A stretch of 64,000 bases of DNA from Oscillatoriales cyanobacterium CG2_30_40_61 (GCA_001873365.1 MNYZ01000002.1:41028-105027), one strand, 5' to 3'. Shown: positions 19,681 to 29,096, numbered from the stretch's first letter. Numbers and translations are program-made. The notes: generated from the letters alone by a model not told the origin.

Positions 19681-20217
19681 ATGAGTATTGAAAAGATTGT
19701 TGAGCAGGCTTTAGGAGACGGGTATCTGACCCCCTCGATGGAGGCGGAGGTTGGACGAATTTGTAACACCGCTTCAGAACTATCCATTGAAGAATATATG
19801 GCTTTGGATCGGTTGATGGGTGCTTTGTTAACGGGTGAAGTTGTTGTTTTACCCCGCAAACAATTTATTAATGTCATGGAGGAGTTAGTCCTCAGTGAAG
19901 CGATCGCCCGGGTGGCAGAAATTGAAGAAAACAGCGAACAAACCCTAGATGTGGGAGATATTGCTGCCTATGCCCTCAACCGTCTTCCGCCCCTTTATGC
20001 AACGACGGAAGAAGGAGCGCAATTCCAACGTTCAAGGGCTAAAGAAGAACTACAAGTCCTGATTTCTGGCCAGATCAAAGCGGCGATTGAACGTAACCTC
20101 AACCGGGTTGCTCAAAATCAAACTGTTCTCGGTAAGGCTGGCGGCGACACGGTATTAACTCAAGTCAGTGCCTTGTTACAAACCTATGCCCAAAACTACG
20201 AACGCACCAGCAGTTAG
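19681..20217 (+). CDS. ComFB-like late competence protein
   Basis: 178 residues from the ATG at 19681 (MSIEKIVEQALGDGYLTPSMEAEVGRIC). This is the ComFB family pattern, including MEELVLSEAI and DVGDIAAYALNRLPPLYATTEEG. In cyanobacteria ComFB-like proteins are reported as c-di-AMP or c-di-GMP binders and are linked to natural competence and motility. The longer upstream reading frame has no good start. It is convergent with psb29. Confidence 0.8.
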   Translation: MSIEKIVEQALGDGYLTPSMEAEVGRICNTASELSIEEYMALDRLMGALLTGEVVVLPRKQFINVMEELVLSEAIARVAEIEENSEQTLDVGDIAAYALNRLPPLYATTEEGAQFQRSRAKEELQVLISGQIKAAIERNLNRVAQNQTVLGKAGGDTVLTQVSALLQTYAQNYERTSS

Positions 20218-20239
20218 AACCATTGATTAAAAATCAGGA

Positions 20240-20283
20240 ATCCCCCGCTTGCCTTTAGGGTACAGCAGGGGATTTCTATTTTT
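20240..20283. terminator. Intrinsic terminator between comFB-like and psb29 genes
   Basis: Stem ATCCCC (20240-20245) with GGGGAT (20268-20273), then TTCTATTTTT. Good for the plus-strand gene. Confidence 0.65.
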
Positions 20284-20362
20284 GCGCTTATTGATAGATG
20301 CTTTAAATCTCAGCACCAATCAGTCTCAGACTCTCTCCAATGACTTAAAAACCTCAAGGATA

Positions 20363-21061
20363 TCAGGTATCTTGTTGGGAAGTTCCGACGGCTTGGTTGG
20401 CACGATTCTCCCGTTTCTTGCGTTCGGCTTGGGTCATTTCTTCGATCATGATCCGAGCTTGAGCCAGTTTTTCCAGATTGCTCCGATAGAGATCTAAATC
20501 CTTGAGTAGTTTATCTTGGGGTAAGTGTAGGACTTCCGCCAGTTGACCTAGGATTTTTTCTCGGATGGCTTTATCTTGAATCCCTTTGGGATCAGCCTGT
20601 TCTAATAGGGTAAATAAACCAATGGCAAATAAACGACTGTATTTGAATTTGGGATTATTGATGATCCCTTGCAAATGCCCTTTTAACTCCTGATCTGACC
20701 CCCCATCGATGGGAGACTTTAACCCTTCAATTAGGTCTGGAATCGATAGATTTTGGGCCAATGCCTGTAAGCGTTCAGCATCACCCCGATATCGTTGCGG
20801 GTCATCTTGTTCGGCTTTGATCAGGGCATTATAAATCGATTCTTGATCAGATAGGGGAAGATACCCCTGCATGAAGCGATCAAAAGCCGTTACCACACCC
20901 AGGGCATAAATGGGGTCATAGCTAAAATCAACGTTGACTGAGAGCAAGTGCATTTCCACCATCAACTCCTCAACCACACGACGATAGATCGAGTTGATAG
21001 GGCGAGTATGTAGACTGTAAAAAGTACGTTTTGTATCTGAAACCGTGCGGATGTTGTTCAC
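20363..21061 (-). CDS. thf1: Photosystem II biogenesis protein Psb29/Thf1
   Basis: A 232-residue protein starting MNNIRTVSDTKRTFYSLHTRPINSIYRRVVEELMVEMHLLSVN, the invariant Thf1/Psb29 start. It has the helical fold with FSYDPIYALGVVTAFDRFMQGY. It helps assemble or repair photosystem II and interacts with FtsH proteases at the thylakoid. The acidic/basic coiled tail (residues 185-232) is usual. Divergent from cpcT across 109 bp. Confidence 0.95.
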   Translation of the reverse strand: MNNIRTVSDTKRTFYSLHTRPINSIYRRVVEELMVEMHLLSVNVDFSYDPIYALGVVTAFDRFMQGYLPLSDQESIYNALIKAEQDDPQRYRGDAERLQALAQNLSIPDLIEGLKSPIDGGSDQELKGHLQGIINNPKFKYSRLFAIGLFTLLEQADPKGIQDKAIREKILGQLAEVLHLPQDKLLKDLDLYRSNLEKLAQARIMIEEMTQAERKKRENRANQAVGTSQQDT

Positions 21062-21170
21062 AAGCCAATATTAAAAGGGACTGAATATCATTCTAAATTT
21101 TGGCGGTCGGATTTTGAAGTCGAGAATTTAGATTCGGCTATCGTAGAAAAAACTACAACTGAGTATAACC

Positions 21171-21788
21171 ATGGTGATTTCCCCTGAACTGAAGGCTTTG
21201 GCCGAATATATGGCCGGAGAGTTTGATAATCAACCCCAGGCTTTGGCCGATCCGGTTTGGTACGTCCATTTGCGTTTGTGGCATCGTCCCGTTTCCCCAT
21301 CTTGGTTTCCAGAAACCAGTCTGGTACTGTTTGCCGAACAAGCTAATATTGTTAATCTGAATCAACCCTACCGTCCTCGGTTGATTCAGTTGCGCCATTC
21401 TCCCGATGGGGAGTCTAGCTTAGAAGCACAATATTATCTGCCCAAGGATATTAAGGCGGTGCAAGGTGCTGGACAAGATCCAGAGCGCCTACGTTATCTG
21501 AATGCTGAAGGATTAGAATTTTTGCCCGGTTGCACCCTGAAGATTACCTATGAATGCCTTGGCCCGAATCAATATATTTTCAAAGCTGTGCTACCTGCAA
21601 ACCAAGTCTGTTGCTTCAGCTATCAAAACAAAACCTATCAGGTGGAATTGGGCTTTGAAGCCACGGCGGATCATTTTTTGAGCTATGACAAAGGGATTGA
21701 CCCTGACACGGGAAAGGGATTATGGGGCGCCCTGTTAGGGCCATTTCAATTTCAAAAACGCCGTAGTTTTCTGCCCATATTGCCTTAA
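21171..21788 (+). CDS. cpcT: T-type phycobiliprotein lyase CpcT/CpeT
   Basis: A 205-residue protein matching the CpcT/CpeT family: LKALAEYMAGEFDNQPQA, YRPRLIQLRH and the late DPDTGKGLWGALLGPFQF segment. T-type lyases attach phycocyanobilin to Cys-153-like sites on phycocyanin or phycoerythrocyanin beta subunits. With no phycoerythrin genes in view, CpcT is more likely than CpeT, but the distinction cannot be settled here. Confidence 0.88.
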   Translation: MVISPELKALAEYMAGEFDNQPQALADPVWYVHLRLWHRPVSPSWFPETSLVLFAEQANIVNLNQPYRPRLIQLRHSPDGESSLEAQYYLPKDIKAVQGAGQDPERLRYLNAEGLEFLPGCTLKITYECLGPNQYIFKAVLPANQVCCFSYQNKTYQVELGFEATADHFLSYDKGIDPDTGKGLWGALLGPFQFQKRRSFLPILP

Positions 21789-21901
21789 AATTCAACTTAA
21801 ACCCCAAAAATTATTGGTCAGCCCCGGGTGGAGACGCGCCTAAGCCCATCTCCACAACCGAAAGCCGACCTTTGGGGTGAGGAACCCAGGATATTTTGAC
21901 T

Positions 21902-22264
21902 TCAAATGGCTCTTACCCCACCTTCGAGAGCTTCTTCTTCCGTCTCAAAAATCTCAAATACAGAATCCATCATGGTCACCTCAAACACCAACTTGGCCTC
22001 GGGATGAACATTACAAATTCGGAAGCTACCCTTCACTTTGTCAGCATCTCGCATTCCAGCAACCAGTGAAGTCAGACCTGAACTATCAATAAAGTTCACT
22101 TGACCTAGATTTACCACGACATGGCGACTCAATTTAGATATACATTCCTGCAACTTGAGGCGGAATTGCCAAGCTGTTGTGATGTCTAGGCGTCCTGTTG
22201 GTGCCAAGACAATGACCTTTGTGCCATCCTGGGTCGTATGTTCTTTTTGATCGATATGAATCAC
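21902..22264 (-). CDS. STAS-domain anti-sigma-factor antagonist
   Basis: A 120-residue single STAS domain. The phosphorylatable Ser is in LGQVNFIDSSGLTSLVAGMR, as in SpoIIAA. Such proteins bind anti-sigma or switch kinases and control stress responses or phototaxis output. It is on the same strand as hemF, 55 bp downstream of it, but a functional link is not evident. Confidence 0.88.
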   Translation of the reverse strand: MIHIDQKEHTTQDGTKVIVLAPTGRLDITTAWQFRLKLQECISKLSRHVVVNLGQVNFIDSSGLTSLVAGMRDADKVKGSFRICNVHPEAKLVFEVTMMDSVFEIFETEEEALEGGVRAI

Positions 22265-22319
22265 TGACCGTCCCCTCGGAATTTTTGATATTGCTTTGGT
22301 TGCTTATCTGATCTGTAGT

Positions 22320-23369
22320 TTAACTTAGACCTGTAAGTTGGGAGCAGTCTGTGTTCACCCAATCTTGAGGTTTCAAGAAAGTCTCATACAGTTCTGCTTC
22401 TGGAGTCCCTGGTTTTGGCTCATAGCCATATTCCCATCGTACCAGAGGCGGTAAAGACATGAGAATCGACTCAGTGCGACCATTGGTTTGTAAGCCAAAA
22501 ATCGTTCCCCGATCATAAACCAAATTGAATTCCACATATCGACCCCGCCGATATAATTGGAACTGCCGTTCTCGATCTCCATAGTCATGAGAACGCCTAC
22601 GTTCTACAATCGGCCCATAAGCGGGTAGAAAAGCTCCTCCACAGTCTTGTGCAAAACTGAACAAAGAGTCCCAATCCTTCGGATCAGGGATTCCCACTTT
22701 ATCACTATACAGGGCGGCTGCTCCTTTCGGATCAGGGCCTTTATAGAGTTGGCTTTGTCCATCTTGATAGTCAAAAAAGATGCCACCTACTCCCCGGGTT
22801 TCTTGCCGATGTTTGAGATAGAAATATTCATCGCACCAGGACTTAAATACAGGATAATACTGTGGATCATGGCGATCGCAAGTTTCTTTTAAGGTTTGAT
22901 GGAAATGGTGAGCATCTTCGGCAAAGGGATAATAGGGGGTTAAATCAATACCTCCCCCAAACCACCACACGGGCCCAGCTTCAAAATAGCGATAATTGAG
23001 ATGTACCGTGGGAATATAGGGATTGCGAGGATGCAAGACCATGGAAGTTCCCGTGGCGTAAAATCCATACCCGGCGGCTTCTGGACGTTGGGCCAAAATC
23101 GAAGGGGGCAATGTTTCCCCCCAAACCTCGGAGAAGTTCACCCCGCCTTGTTCAAATACGTCGCCCTCGCGGATCACACGAGTTCGACCTCCACCCCCTT
23201 CGGGACGCTCCCAAGCGTCTTCTTTAAACTTGCCCAGGCCATCAAGCTGTTCCAAGCCTTGACAAATTTCATCCTGAAGTTGTTTCATAAACTGACTGAC
23301 ACGGGTTTGAGAGTCAGTCACAGGGATCAAGTGGGGCGTATTAGTTTCCGATACCTGAGAAGCGGTCAT
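22320..23369 (-). CDS. hemF: Oxygen-dependent coproporphyrinogen III oxidase HemF
   Basis: A 349-residue enzyme that makes protoporphyrinogen IX from coproporphyrinogen III, for heme and chlorophyll synthesis. Motifs FRVxVRxGNPHGRA-type start segments are replaced by the standard cyanobacterial HemF blocks: [35 protein letters not shown] and [19 protein letters not shown]. Length is normal. Divergent from mrp. Confidence 0.96.
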   Translation of the reverse strand: MTASQVSETNTPHLIPVTDSQTRVSQFMKQLQDEICQGLEQLDGLGKFKEDAWERPEGGGGRTRVIREGDVFEQGGVNFSEVWGETLPPSILAQRPEAAGYGFYATGTSMVLHPRNPYIPTVHLNYRYFEAGPVWWFGGGIDLTPYYPFAEDAHHFHQTLKETCDRHDPQYYPVFKSWCDEYFYLKHRQETRGVGGIFFDYQDGQSQLYKGPDPKGAAALYSDKVGIPDPKDWDSLFSFAQDCGGAFLPAYGPIVERRRSHDYGDRERQFQLYRRGRYVEFNLVYDRGTIFGLQTNGRTESILMSLPPLVRWEYGYEPKPGTPEAELYETFLKPQDWVNTDCSQLTGLS

Positions 23370-23671
23370 AATTTTTTTAACCTATTTTGTTGGGCACACA
23401 ATCGGTTGTCATCTGCAAGAGCGTTATGATCATGTCTGTATTGTGTCCCTTGAGTCAAGTGGCTAATGGGACACAATGCAGTCAAACCTTGATAACTTAA
23501 ATCTTGTTTACCTTAATTTTAAGTTAGTTTAAGTAGGTTTAAGACTAATTATCAAAATATTAACACCCGTTGAATGACTCAATTCTTTGATAATTAAAAT
23601 GAGGAATAGAGTCTCTATCCCTTAAAATACCCCTTCGTCTATCCCTCAAACTGATAAAACTCTGATCCAAT
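23370..23671. other. Divergent promoter region hemF / mrp
   Basis: About 300 bases without a gene. Direct TTTAAG-containing repeats occur at 23519-23545 (AAGTTAGTTTAAGTAGGTTT). Promoters for both hemF and mrp must lie here; none is unambiguous. Confidence 0.4.
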
Positions 23672-24733
23672 ATGCTTGATATCAATACCGTATTAGAGGT
23701 TTTACGTCCTGTCCAAGACCCTGAACTTCAAAAGAGTTTGGTAGAGTTGAACATGATTCGTAACCTGAAAATCCAAGGGGGTGAGGTGAGTTTTACCTTA
23801 GTCCTAACTACTCCCGCCTGTCCCCTGCGGGAATTTATTGTTGAAGATTGTCAAAGGGCTGTTAAACAGCTTCCTGGGGTGGAAAATGTTGTTGTTGATG
23901 TTACGGCCGAAACCCCTCAACAAAAGGCTTTACCAGACCGTCAAGGCATTGCTGGGGTTAAAAATATTCTGGCTATTTCTAGTGGCAAAGGAGGAGTCGG
24001 AAAAAGTACCGTGGCGGTGAATGTGGCCGTAGCTTTGGCCAAAATGGGGGCTAAAGTCGGGTTAATTGATGCGGATATTTATGGCCCTAATGATCCAACG
24101 ATGTTGGGGTTGGCCGATGCTCAAGTGATGGTACAGCAAAGTCCCCAGGGCGAATTCCTAGAACCGGCTTTTAACCATGGGGTGAAGTTGGTTTCGATGG
24201 CCTTCTTAATTGATAAAGATCAACCTGTAATTTGGCGTGGCCCGATGTTAAATGGGGTTATTCGTCAATTTCTCTATCAGGTCAATTGGGGGGAATTAGA
24301 CTATCTACTGGTGGATATGCCCCCCGGCACTGGAGATGCTCAATTAACCATGGCCCAAGCTGTTCCTATGTCCGGGGTCGTGATCGTGACAACGCCGCAG
24401 TTAGTCTCCCTCCTCGACTCCCGCAAGGGGTTGAAAATGTTCCAACAGTTGGGGGTTTCGGTGTTGGGAATTGTGGAAAATATGAGTTATTTTATCCCCC
24501 CCGATGCCCCGGATAAAAAATACGATATTTTTGGTTCCGGGGGCGGGGCAAAAACTGCCCAGGAGTTAGGTGTTCCTTTACTGGGTGCTATTCCGTTGGA
24601 AATGCCCGTCCGAGAAGGGGGAGACACGGGGGTTCCCATTGTTATTTCCGATCCTAATTCAGCGGCTGCTTTAGAATTAACTGCGATCGCTCAACGTATC
24701 GCTGGAAAAGTCTCAGTTTTCGCCTTAACTTAG
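23672..24733 (+). CDS. mrp: Mrp/ApbC-type P-loop ATPase, Fe-S cluster carrier
   Basis: A 353-residue protein. An N-terminal MIP18/DUF59 domain (1 to about 90) precedes a deviant Walker A SGKGGVGKST near residue 104, Walker B LLVDMPPGTGD and a later SGGGA stretch. The family binds and delivers iron-sulfur clusters. Many bacterial relatives have a CxxC near the C-terminus that I do not see here, as in several cyanobacterial Mrp proteins. Confidence 0.92.
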   Translation: MLDINTVLEVLRPVQDPELQKSLVELNMIRNLKIQGGEVSFTLVLTTPACPLREFIVEDCQRAVKQLPGVENVVVDVTAETPQQKALPDRQGIAGVKNILAISSGKGGVGKSTVAVNVAVALAKMGAKVGLIDADIYGPNDPTMLGLADAQVMVQQSPQGEFLEPAFNHGVKLVSMAFLIDKDQPVIWRGPMLNGVIRQFLYQVNWGELDYLLVDMPPGTGDAQLTMAQAVPMSGVVIVTTPQLVSLLDSRKGLKMFQQLGVSVLGIVENMSYFIPPDAPDKKYDIFGSGGGAKTAQELGVPLLGAIPLEMPVREGGDTGVPIVISDPNSAAALELTAIAQRIAGKVSVFALT

Positions 24734-24788
24734 GTTTTGATTGTTAACATATAGGGGTGATCCGACCCCTATTACTGTCAATTTATAA

Positions 24789-24997
24789 ACCGTAGGGGCG
24801 GGTTCTAATAAATCCCACAAATCCCACCCTAAATCTGAATAAGTCCGCCCGGTTTTAGACCGTAGGGGCGGGTTCTAATAAATCTAACAAATCCCACCCT
24901 AAATTTTAATAAACCCGCCCTCTTTATATTAGAAAGATGGGCGGGTTTAGAGGGGTTATTGGTAGGATTTTAAAGATTGACGTGAACCCGCCCCTAC
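24789..24997. repeat. GGGGCGGG repeat cluster with internal hairpin
   Basis: Two copies 70 bp apart (24789 and 24859) of GACCGTAGGGGCGGGTTC followed by CTAATAAATC and CCCACCCTAAAT. Then a hairpin AAACCCGCCC/GGGCGGGTTT (24911-24948) and an inverted AACCCGCCCCTAC (24984-24996). It lies between convergent mrp and the STAND gene and probably acts as a transcription stop too. Confidence 0.75.
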
Positions 24998-25019
24998 ATT
25001 TTGGGATAATTTTAATATT

Positions 25020-26420
25020 TTAATCATAGCAAGATAGAATATAGTTCTGCATCACAGGATCAACTATAAAAACTATTTCATTATCTAAATTTTGTTTTTC
25101 AATTAATCCTCGTCTTTCTAAGGAAAGCAGAACTTTAAATAGTTGATTTGGAGCATCAGAAAATTGTTCTAATAATTGCGATAGTGGAACAGGTTGAGGG
25201 CGTGAAGACAGAAAAGCGATCGCCTCTTTTTCTAGTTCCGATAATCGCTGATATTGTTGCTGTAAAATCTGACTTAATTCATCTCCCAAACACACAGATT
25301 TATAACTGATGTATTTACTAATTTTACCTCCAAATAATTGCAGAATTAAATTATTAGCTAATTTTAGATAAAGGGGATTTCCTCGAAACAAATCAATTAA
25401 TTCTGGGTAATTTTCCTGATCCTGTAATCCTTGATTTCTCAAGAGTTCCGTTGCTTTTTCTCCTAAACCTGTTAAGGGGAAAATTTGAGTTAAACCACTC
25501 TCTCCACTCAAGGTAACGACTTCTAAAGGCGGTTCCCAACTATTGAATAGTAAGCAACTATTATGGGTTAATTCTCCGATGAGTTTAAAGAATTTACTAT
25601 AGTTTTGATATTCGGGTTGATAATTACCAACCAGTTGACCTTCTTTAAATAGACACTGAACATCATCTAAGATAATTAAACAACGGCGATCGCGTAAACA
25701 TTCTAATAAAATTGCTAATTGACCATCCAGATCATCAGGAAGATTTAATTCCGTTTGGTTTGATAAAAATTGAATCAACTCTTTTAACATTGTTTCTAAA
25801 CAAGAAAAGCTACGAAGACTACGCCAAATAATACAATCAAATTCTGTTTTTATCTGTTCAACTAGATGACGGGCGATCGCACTTTTTCCCATGCCGCTTA
25901 TCCCTAAAATAGCAATTATGCGAGATTGTTTTTCTAAGATTAATTGTTTTAGGATATTGAGTTCAGAAGTGCGATTATAAAATGTTGCTAATTCCGGTGC
26001 ATCTCTTAAATCAATTTGCGGTTTTATGATCGAATATTGTTGATTATCTGTTGATTTAGGTGGGGCGTTTTGTTTAGCTTCTGGGGGTTTTGTTGAGTTT
26101 CCACAATAACTAATATTTTCAATTTTAACATCCTTCCAAAAGTAAGAATGACTACTATTATTTAATTGTATTCTTCCAAATGTAGATCGTAAATTAGATT
26201 TATTAACAACTTCTCCAACTTCCTCCGATATAACCTGCCATAATTCCGATGCAGCTTTTCTCACATGAGGTTCAGTACAGTTGTATTGGTGAGCAATATC
26301 GCCGTATTTCTGACTATCCCAAACCCCCATTAAGATCGCTTCTTGCAGACTACTTAAGTGTTTCCCGGTTTTTTCAAATACCACTTGGTCAGCCCATGTC
26401 AGCATTTCATCAAAGTCCAT
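25020..26420 (-). CDS. STAND (NB-ARC-like) ATPase with N-terminal VMAP-type helical/HTH module
   Basis: A 466-residue protein. Residues 1-85 form a helical module (TWADQVVFEKTGKHLSSLQE ... KAASELWQVISEEVG) also seen at 40817-42187 and 54104-54886 in this window. A linker follows, then an NTPase with Walker A GISGMGKS (173-180), Walker B CLIILDDV (247-254) and a GxP-like segment FRGNPLYLKLAN. A C-terminal winged-helix region (LSELEKEAIAFLSSRPQPV...) completes the NB-ARC. There is no WD40 or TPR sensor, which many relatives carry. STAND ATPases switch between autoinhibited and oligomeric states on sensing a ligand; immune or regulatory roles are both known. No effector domain is visible. Confidence 0.75.
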   Translation of the reverse strand: MDFDEMLTWADQVVFEKTGKHLSSLQEAILMGVWDSQKYGDIAHQYNCTEPHVRKAASELWQVISEEVGEVVNKSNLRSTFGRIQLNNSSHSYFWKDVKIENISYCGNSTKPPEAKQNAPPKSTDNQQYSIIKPQIDLRDAPELATFYNRTSELNILKQLILEKQSRIIAILGISGMGKSAIARHLVEQIKTEFDCIIWRSLRSFSCLETMLKELIQFLSNQTELNLPDDLDGQLAILLECLRDRRCLIILDDVQCLFKEGQLVGNYQPEYQNYSKFFKLIGELTHNSCLLFNSWEPPLEVVTLSGESGLTQIFPLTGLGEKATELLRNQGLQDQENYPELIDLFRGNPLYLKLANNLILQLFGGKISKYISYKSVCLGDELSQILQQQYQRLSELEKEAIAFLSSRPQPVPLSQLLEQFSDAPNQLFKVLLSLERRGLIEKQNLDNEIVFIVDPVMQNYILSCYD

Positions 26421-26483
26421 CAGACTTAAATATTACAAATGATTGACAATTATCCCACATTTTCCGATTTTTTGCAACTCTTT

Positions 26484-26553
26484 CCTACAAAATCCTACTC
26501 ATTATAAATATTTATCTAATTAAATATTAAAAAATGCCCTACAAAATCCTACT
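26484..26553. repeat. Direct repeat CCTACAAAATCCTACT upstream of the STAND gene
   Basis: The 16-mer occurs at 26484-26499 and 26538-26553, in the spacer between the STAND gene and the RTX/PPC gene, which are divergent. Each copy contains CCTAC twice. It may be an operator; no protein is assigned. Confidence 0.45.
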
Positions 26554-26669
26554 TCTTATCCCTTTATAAAATCATAAAAATGCCTGATAATCAACAGTCA
26601 TATAGTCCTATAAATTCATAGCTTAGACCCATCAAACTCAGATCATCAAAATCAGGAGAACGTGAAATT

Positions 26670-28079
26670 ATGGTATTAATTCCCAATTCAGCTTTAGGTG
26701 TTTTGGTCGGTGATGAATCTTCAGAACTGATCTCGTTAATACCCGGACAATTAGCAGGTTTCCCTCAAGGGGTATTAGTTTTAGGTGGTAATGATACGGT
26801 ACAAGGTTCAGTTGATGGCGAAGTAATAAACGGCAATCAAGGTATTGATCAAATTTTCGGTGGCGGTGGTAATGATAACCTATTGGGAGGACAAGATGGT
26901 GATGTTATTGATGGCGGTGTAGGAGATGATATTCTGTTCGGTAATTTAGGGGCAGATATTATTACGGGTGGAGATGGGAATGATAATCTATTTGGTGGCA
27001 AAGATAATGATAATTTGTCAGGTGATTTAGGTAACGATATCCTATCTGGAGATTTCGGAATTGATGCCTTAACAGGAGGTGGAGGAAACGATATTTTTGT
27101 ATTAGGAATTGGTGGAGGTGGTGCGGATGTAATTACCGATTTTCAAGATGGTGCTGATTTAATGCAATTACCCGCCGGAATTACCTTTAGTAATCTTCGA
27201 GTTACAACATCAGGTAATCAAACTGCTATCGCTTTAGCAACCACAGGTGAAGAATTAGTTCGACTAGATACTATTCAACCTGCTGCTATTACCAGTGCTG
27301 ATTTTGTCGGAGGTTCGTCAACTCCAGTACCCCAAGGAGAACCGGGTAGTAATATTACTACAGCCTTTGATTTAGGAGTGCTTCCTGATGTACTTAGTTA
27401 TAGTCAGTTTGTCGGCAAAGATGATCCCAATGACTTTTATCGTTTTACCCTCCAGAATAACAGTGATTTTAGTCTGGTTTTGGGAGCCGTTAGTAATGAG
27501 ACTAAAGTTGATCTGATTAAGGATTTTAACAACAATAATCAGGTTAATAGTGGAGATGGAGATATTTTAGATTATGCTTATGGACGCTCTAGTTCTAATG
27601 GAGAAATTAACCGCGCATTAGAAGCCGGTACTTATTACATTCAAGTCTCTAATGATTCAGGAACTAACTATGATTTAAGGTTAGAAGTCGCTTCAAAACC
27701 AGCAACAACTCCATCCAACCCAGGAAATACATTAAATACAGCTTTAGACTTGGGTAGCTTGAGTTCAAGTATAAACTTTACAGACTTTGTTGGTAAAAGT
27801 GATCCAGTAGATATTTATCGCTTCACTCTTAATCGCAATAGTGATGTAGAACTGATTGTTGGTGCTGTAAATCAAGAGACTAAGCTTGATCTTATTAAAG
27901 ATTATAACAACAATGGTCAGGTTAATAGTGGAGATGGAGATATTTTAGATTATGCTTATGGACGCTCTAGTTCTAATGGAGAAATTACCAAAGCATTAGA
28001 AGCAGGTACTTATTACATCCAAGTTTCTAATGATGCAGCGACTAACTATGATCTTCGAGTGAATGTTTCACCTCGCTAA
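26670..28079 (+). CDS. RTX protein with two C-terminal PPC-like domains
   Basis: A 469-residue protein. RTX calcium repeats cover about residues 35-145 (GGGGNDNLLGGQDGD...). A helper domain ends near 210, then two tandem PPC-type beta-domains (about 225-340 and 345-469), each with DPNDFYRFTL- or DPVDIYRFTL-like and AGTYYIQVSND motifs. The DNA of both PPC copies shares a long identical block around 27541-27610 and 27907-27975, showing recent duplication. Each PPC also holds a short DFNNNNQVNSGDGD loop like a calcium site. Probably secreted by a type I system; no enzyme domain is present. An AGGAGA ribosome site precedes the ATG. Confidence 0.82.
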   Translation: MVLIPNSALGVLVGDESSELISLIPGQLAGFPQGVLVLGGNDTVQGSVDGEVINGNQGIDQIFGGGGNDNLLGGQDGDVIDGGVGDDILFGNLGADIITGGDGNDNLFGGKDNDNLSGDLGNDILSGDFGIDALTGGGGNDIFVLGIGGGGADVITDFQDGADLMQLPAGITFSNLRVTTSGNQTAIALATTGEELVRLDTIQPAAITSADFVGGSSTPVPQGEPGSNITTAFDLGVLPDVLSYSQFVGKDDPNDFYRFTLQNNSDFSLVLGAVSNETKVDLIKDFNNNNQVNSGDGDILDYAYGRSSSNGEINRALEAGTYYIQVSNDSGTNYDLRLEVASKPATTPSNPGNTLNTALDLGSLSSSINFTDFVGKSDPVDIYRFTLNRNSDVELIVGAVNQETKLDLIKDYNNNGQVNSGDGDILDYAYGRSSSNGEITKALEAGTYYIQVSNDAATNYDLRVNVSPR

Positions 28080-28153
28080 TTTAGTGAAGGTTGGGTGAGT
28101 AACAATAAAAAAGATGAGAGTCTTAATCGAAAGTTGAGTAATAATCATGTCCG

Positions 28154-28255
28154 GTGTAGGGGCGAGGCGCGCCTCGCCCCTACGGGGAATTGAGGATCAG
28201 CAATGGTTTCATCAAAGATTAAAACCCCATCAATATAATTCGGGATGATCAAAAT
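28154..28255 (-). pseudogene. Fragment of a second RAYT gene including its palindrome
   Basis: These 102 bases align along their length, with roughly 80% identity or more, to 28571-28674 inside the neighbouring RAYT gene. On the minus strand they read IPNYIDGVLIFDETIADPQ, against MPNHIHGILIFNEIIADPQ in the intact gene. Both catalytic His are gone (HIH to YID). The fragment abuts the stop codon of the intact gene. Confidence 0.8.
28156..28183. repeat. Perfect 28-bp REP-like palindrome, downstream copy
   Basis: GTAGGGGCGAGGCG followed by its exact reverse complement. The same 28 bases recur at 28959-28986 and, with three changes, at 28573-28600 inside the RAYT gene. Confidence 0.9.
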
Positions 28256-28894
28256 TTAAAAGGGAAGATCAATCAGTAATTCACTTTTAATTTTATTTAA
28301 AGGCGGATGTTCTGGATCATCTTCCCAACGTAAGGGATTTTCAATAATGTATTTTCTAATTGCATTTAAAGCGGTTTCATCTCGAATAATTTCTTCATAA
28401 TAATCTCGTTGCCAAATTAATCCTTGACCGGAATTATTACAAATTTTATTAATAGATTTAGACACGGAAGATTTATACCAACCCACAACAGCACCCAAGG
28501 ATTTTGGAGCAGCACCATGAGGTTGTTGTGTTGATTTTGAAGATATTTCTTGTTCTGATAATGATGTTTGGTGTAGGGGGACGGCGCGCCTCGCCCCTAC
28601 CGAGGATTGAGGATCGGCAATGATTTCATTAAAGATTAAAATCCCATGAATATGATTAGGCATGATGATAAAATAGTCTAATTCAATATGAGGGAATTTT
28701 TCAGCAATTTGTTGCCAGGTATTAAAAGCGATCGCCCCTAAAGAATTAAATCGCATTTCCCTTTGAACAATATCTCCAAATAAACATTGTTTTTCCTTCG
28801 TGCAAATCGTAAAAAAATATCCCCCAGGTTGAGTATAATCGTATCCTTTTAAACGAATAGAACGCCGATGATGAATTTGTGGATTATAGGGCAT
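28256..28894 (-). CDS. REP-associated tyrosine transposase (RAYT, Y1 / TnpA_REP)
   Basis: A 212-residue HUH single-strand transposase. The N-terminus (HHRRSIRLKGYDYTQPGGYFFTICTKEKQ) is the RAYT start, the HUH motif is PNHIHGIL near 75-80 and the Tyr nucleophile is in WQRDYYEEIIRDE near 170. These domesticated IS200-like enzymes move or process the cognate palindromes; perfect copies flank this gene. A degenerate palindrome lies inside the coding frame and is translated as VGARRAVPLHQ between HUH and Tyr motifs. The gene seems intact. Confidence 0.92.
   Translation of the reverse strand: MPYNPQIHHRRSIRLKGYDYTQPGGYFFTICTKEKQCLFGDIVQREMRFNSLGAIAFNTWQQIAEKFPHIELDYFIIMPNHIHGILIFNEIIADPQSSVGARRAVPLHQTSLSEQEISSKSTQQPHGAAPKSLGAVVGWYKSSVSKSINKICNNSGQGLIWQRDYYEEIIRDETALNAIRKYIIENPLRWEDDPEHPPLNKIKSELLIDLPF
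28573..28600. repeat. Imperfect REP-like palindrome inside the RAYT coding sequence
   Basis: Matches the 28-bp palindrome except at three bases of the left arm. It is in frame and encodes part of VGARRAVPLHQ. Confidence 0.85.
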
Positions 28895-28958
28895 ATTTTT
28901 TTGATGATAAAAATAGATAATCTACATTCGAGGTTTAAGTTTGAAAGTATTCACACTC

Positions 28959-28986
28959 GTAGGGGCGAGGCGCGCCTCGCCCCTAC
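28959..28986. repeat. Perfect 28-bp REP-like palindrome, upstream copy
   Basis: Identical to 28156-28183, followed by ACCGGAGGATTGAAGAT, which resembles the flank of the other copies. Confidence 0.9.
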
Positions 28987-29065
28987 ACCGGAGGATTGAA
29001 GATAATCAAATTATACTATAATTAAATAGATTACCCCCTGAGCTCAAATATAGTCATATTGGAGA

Positions 29066-29096
29066 TGGGTCCGAGGAGAGGTCAGACCCGTTTTTG
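29066..29096 (+). terminator. Terminator- or attenuator-like hairpin upstream of ndhL
   Basis: GGGTC (29067-29071) pairs with GACCC (29085-29089), followed by GTTTTT. It points toward ndhL, so it could stop readthrough from upstream or attenuate the ndhL leader. Confidence 0.45.

Noticed and set aside
24781..25000. Possible CRISPR array (repeated GGGGCGGG units)
   Set aside because: Only two 70-bp-spaced copies, with similar not unique intervening sequence; this is a dispersed repeat. No cas genes are present.
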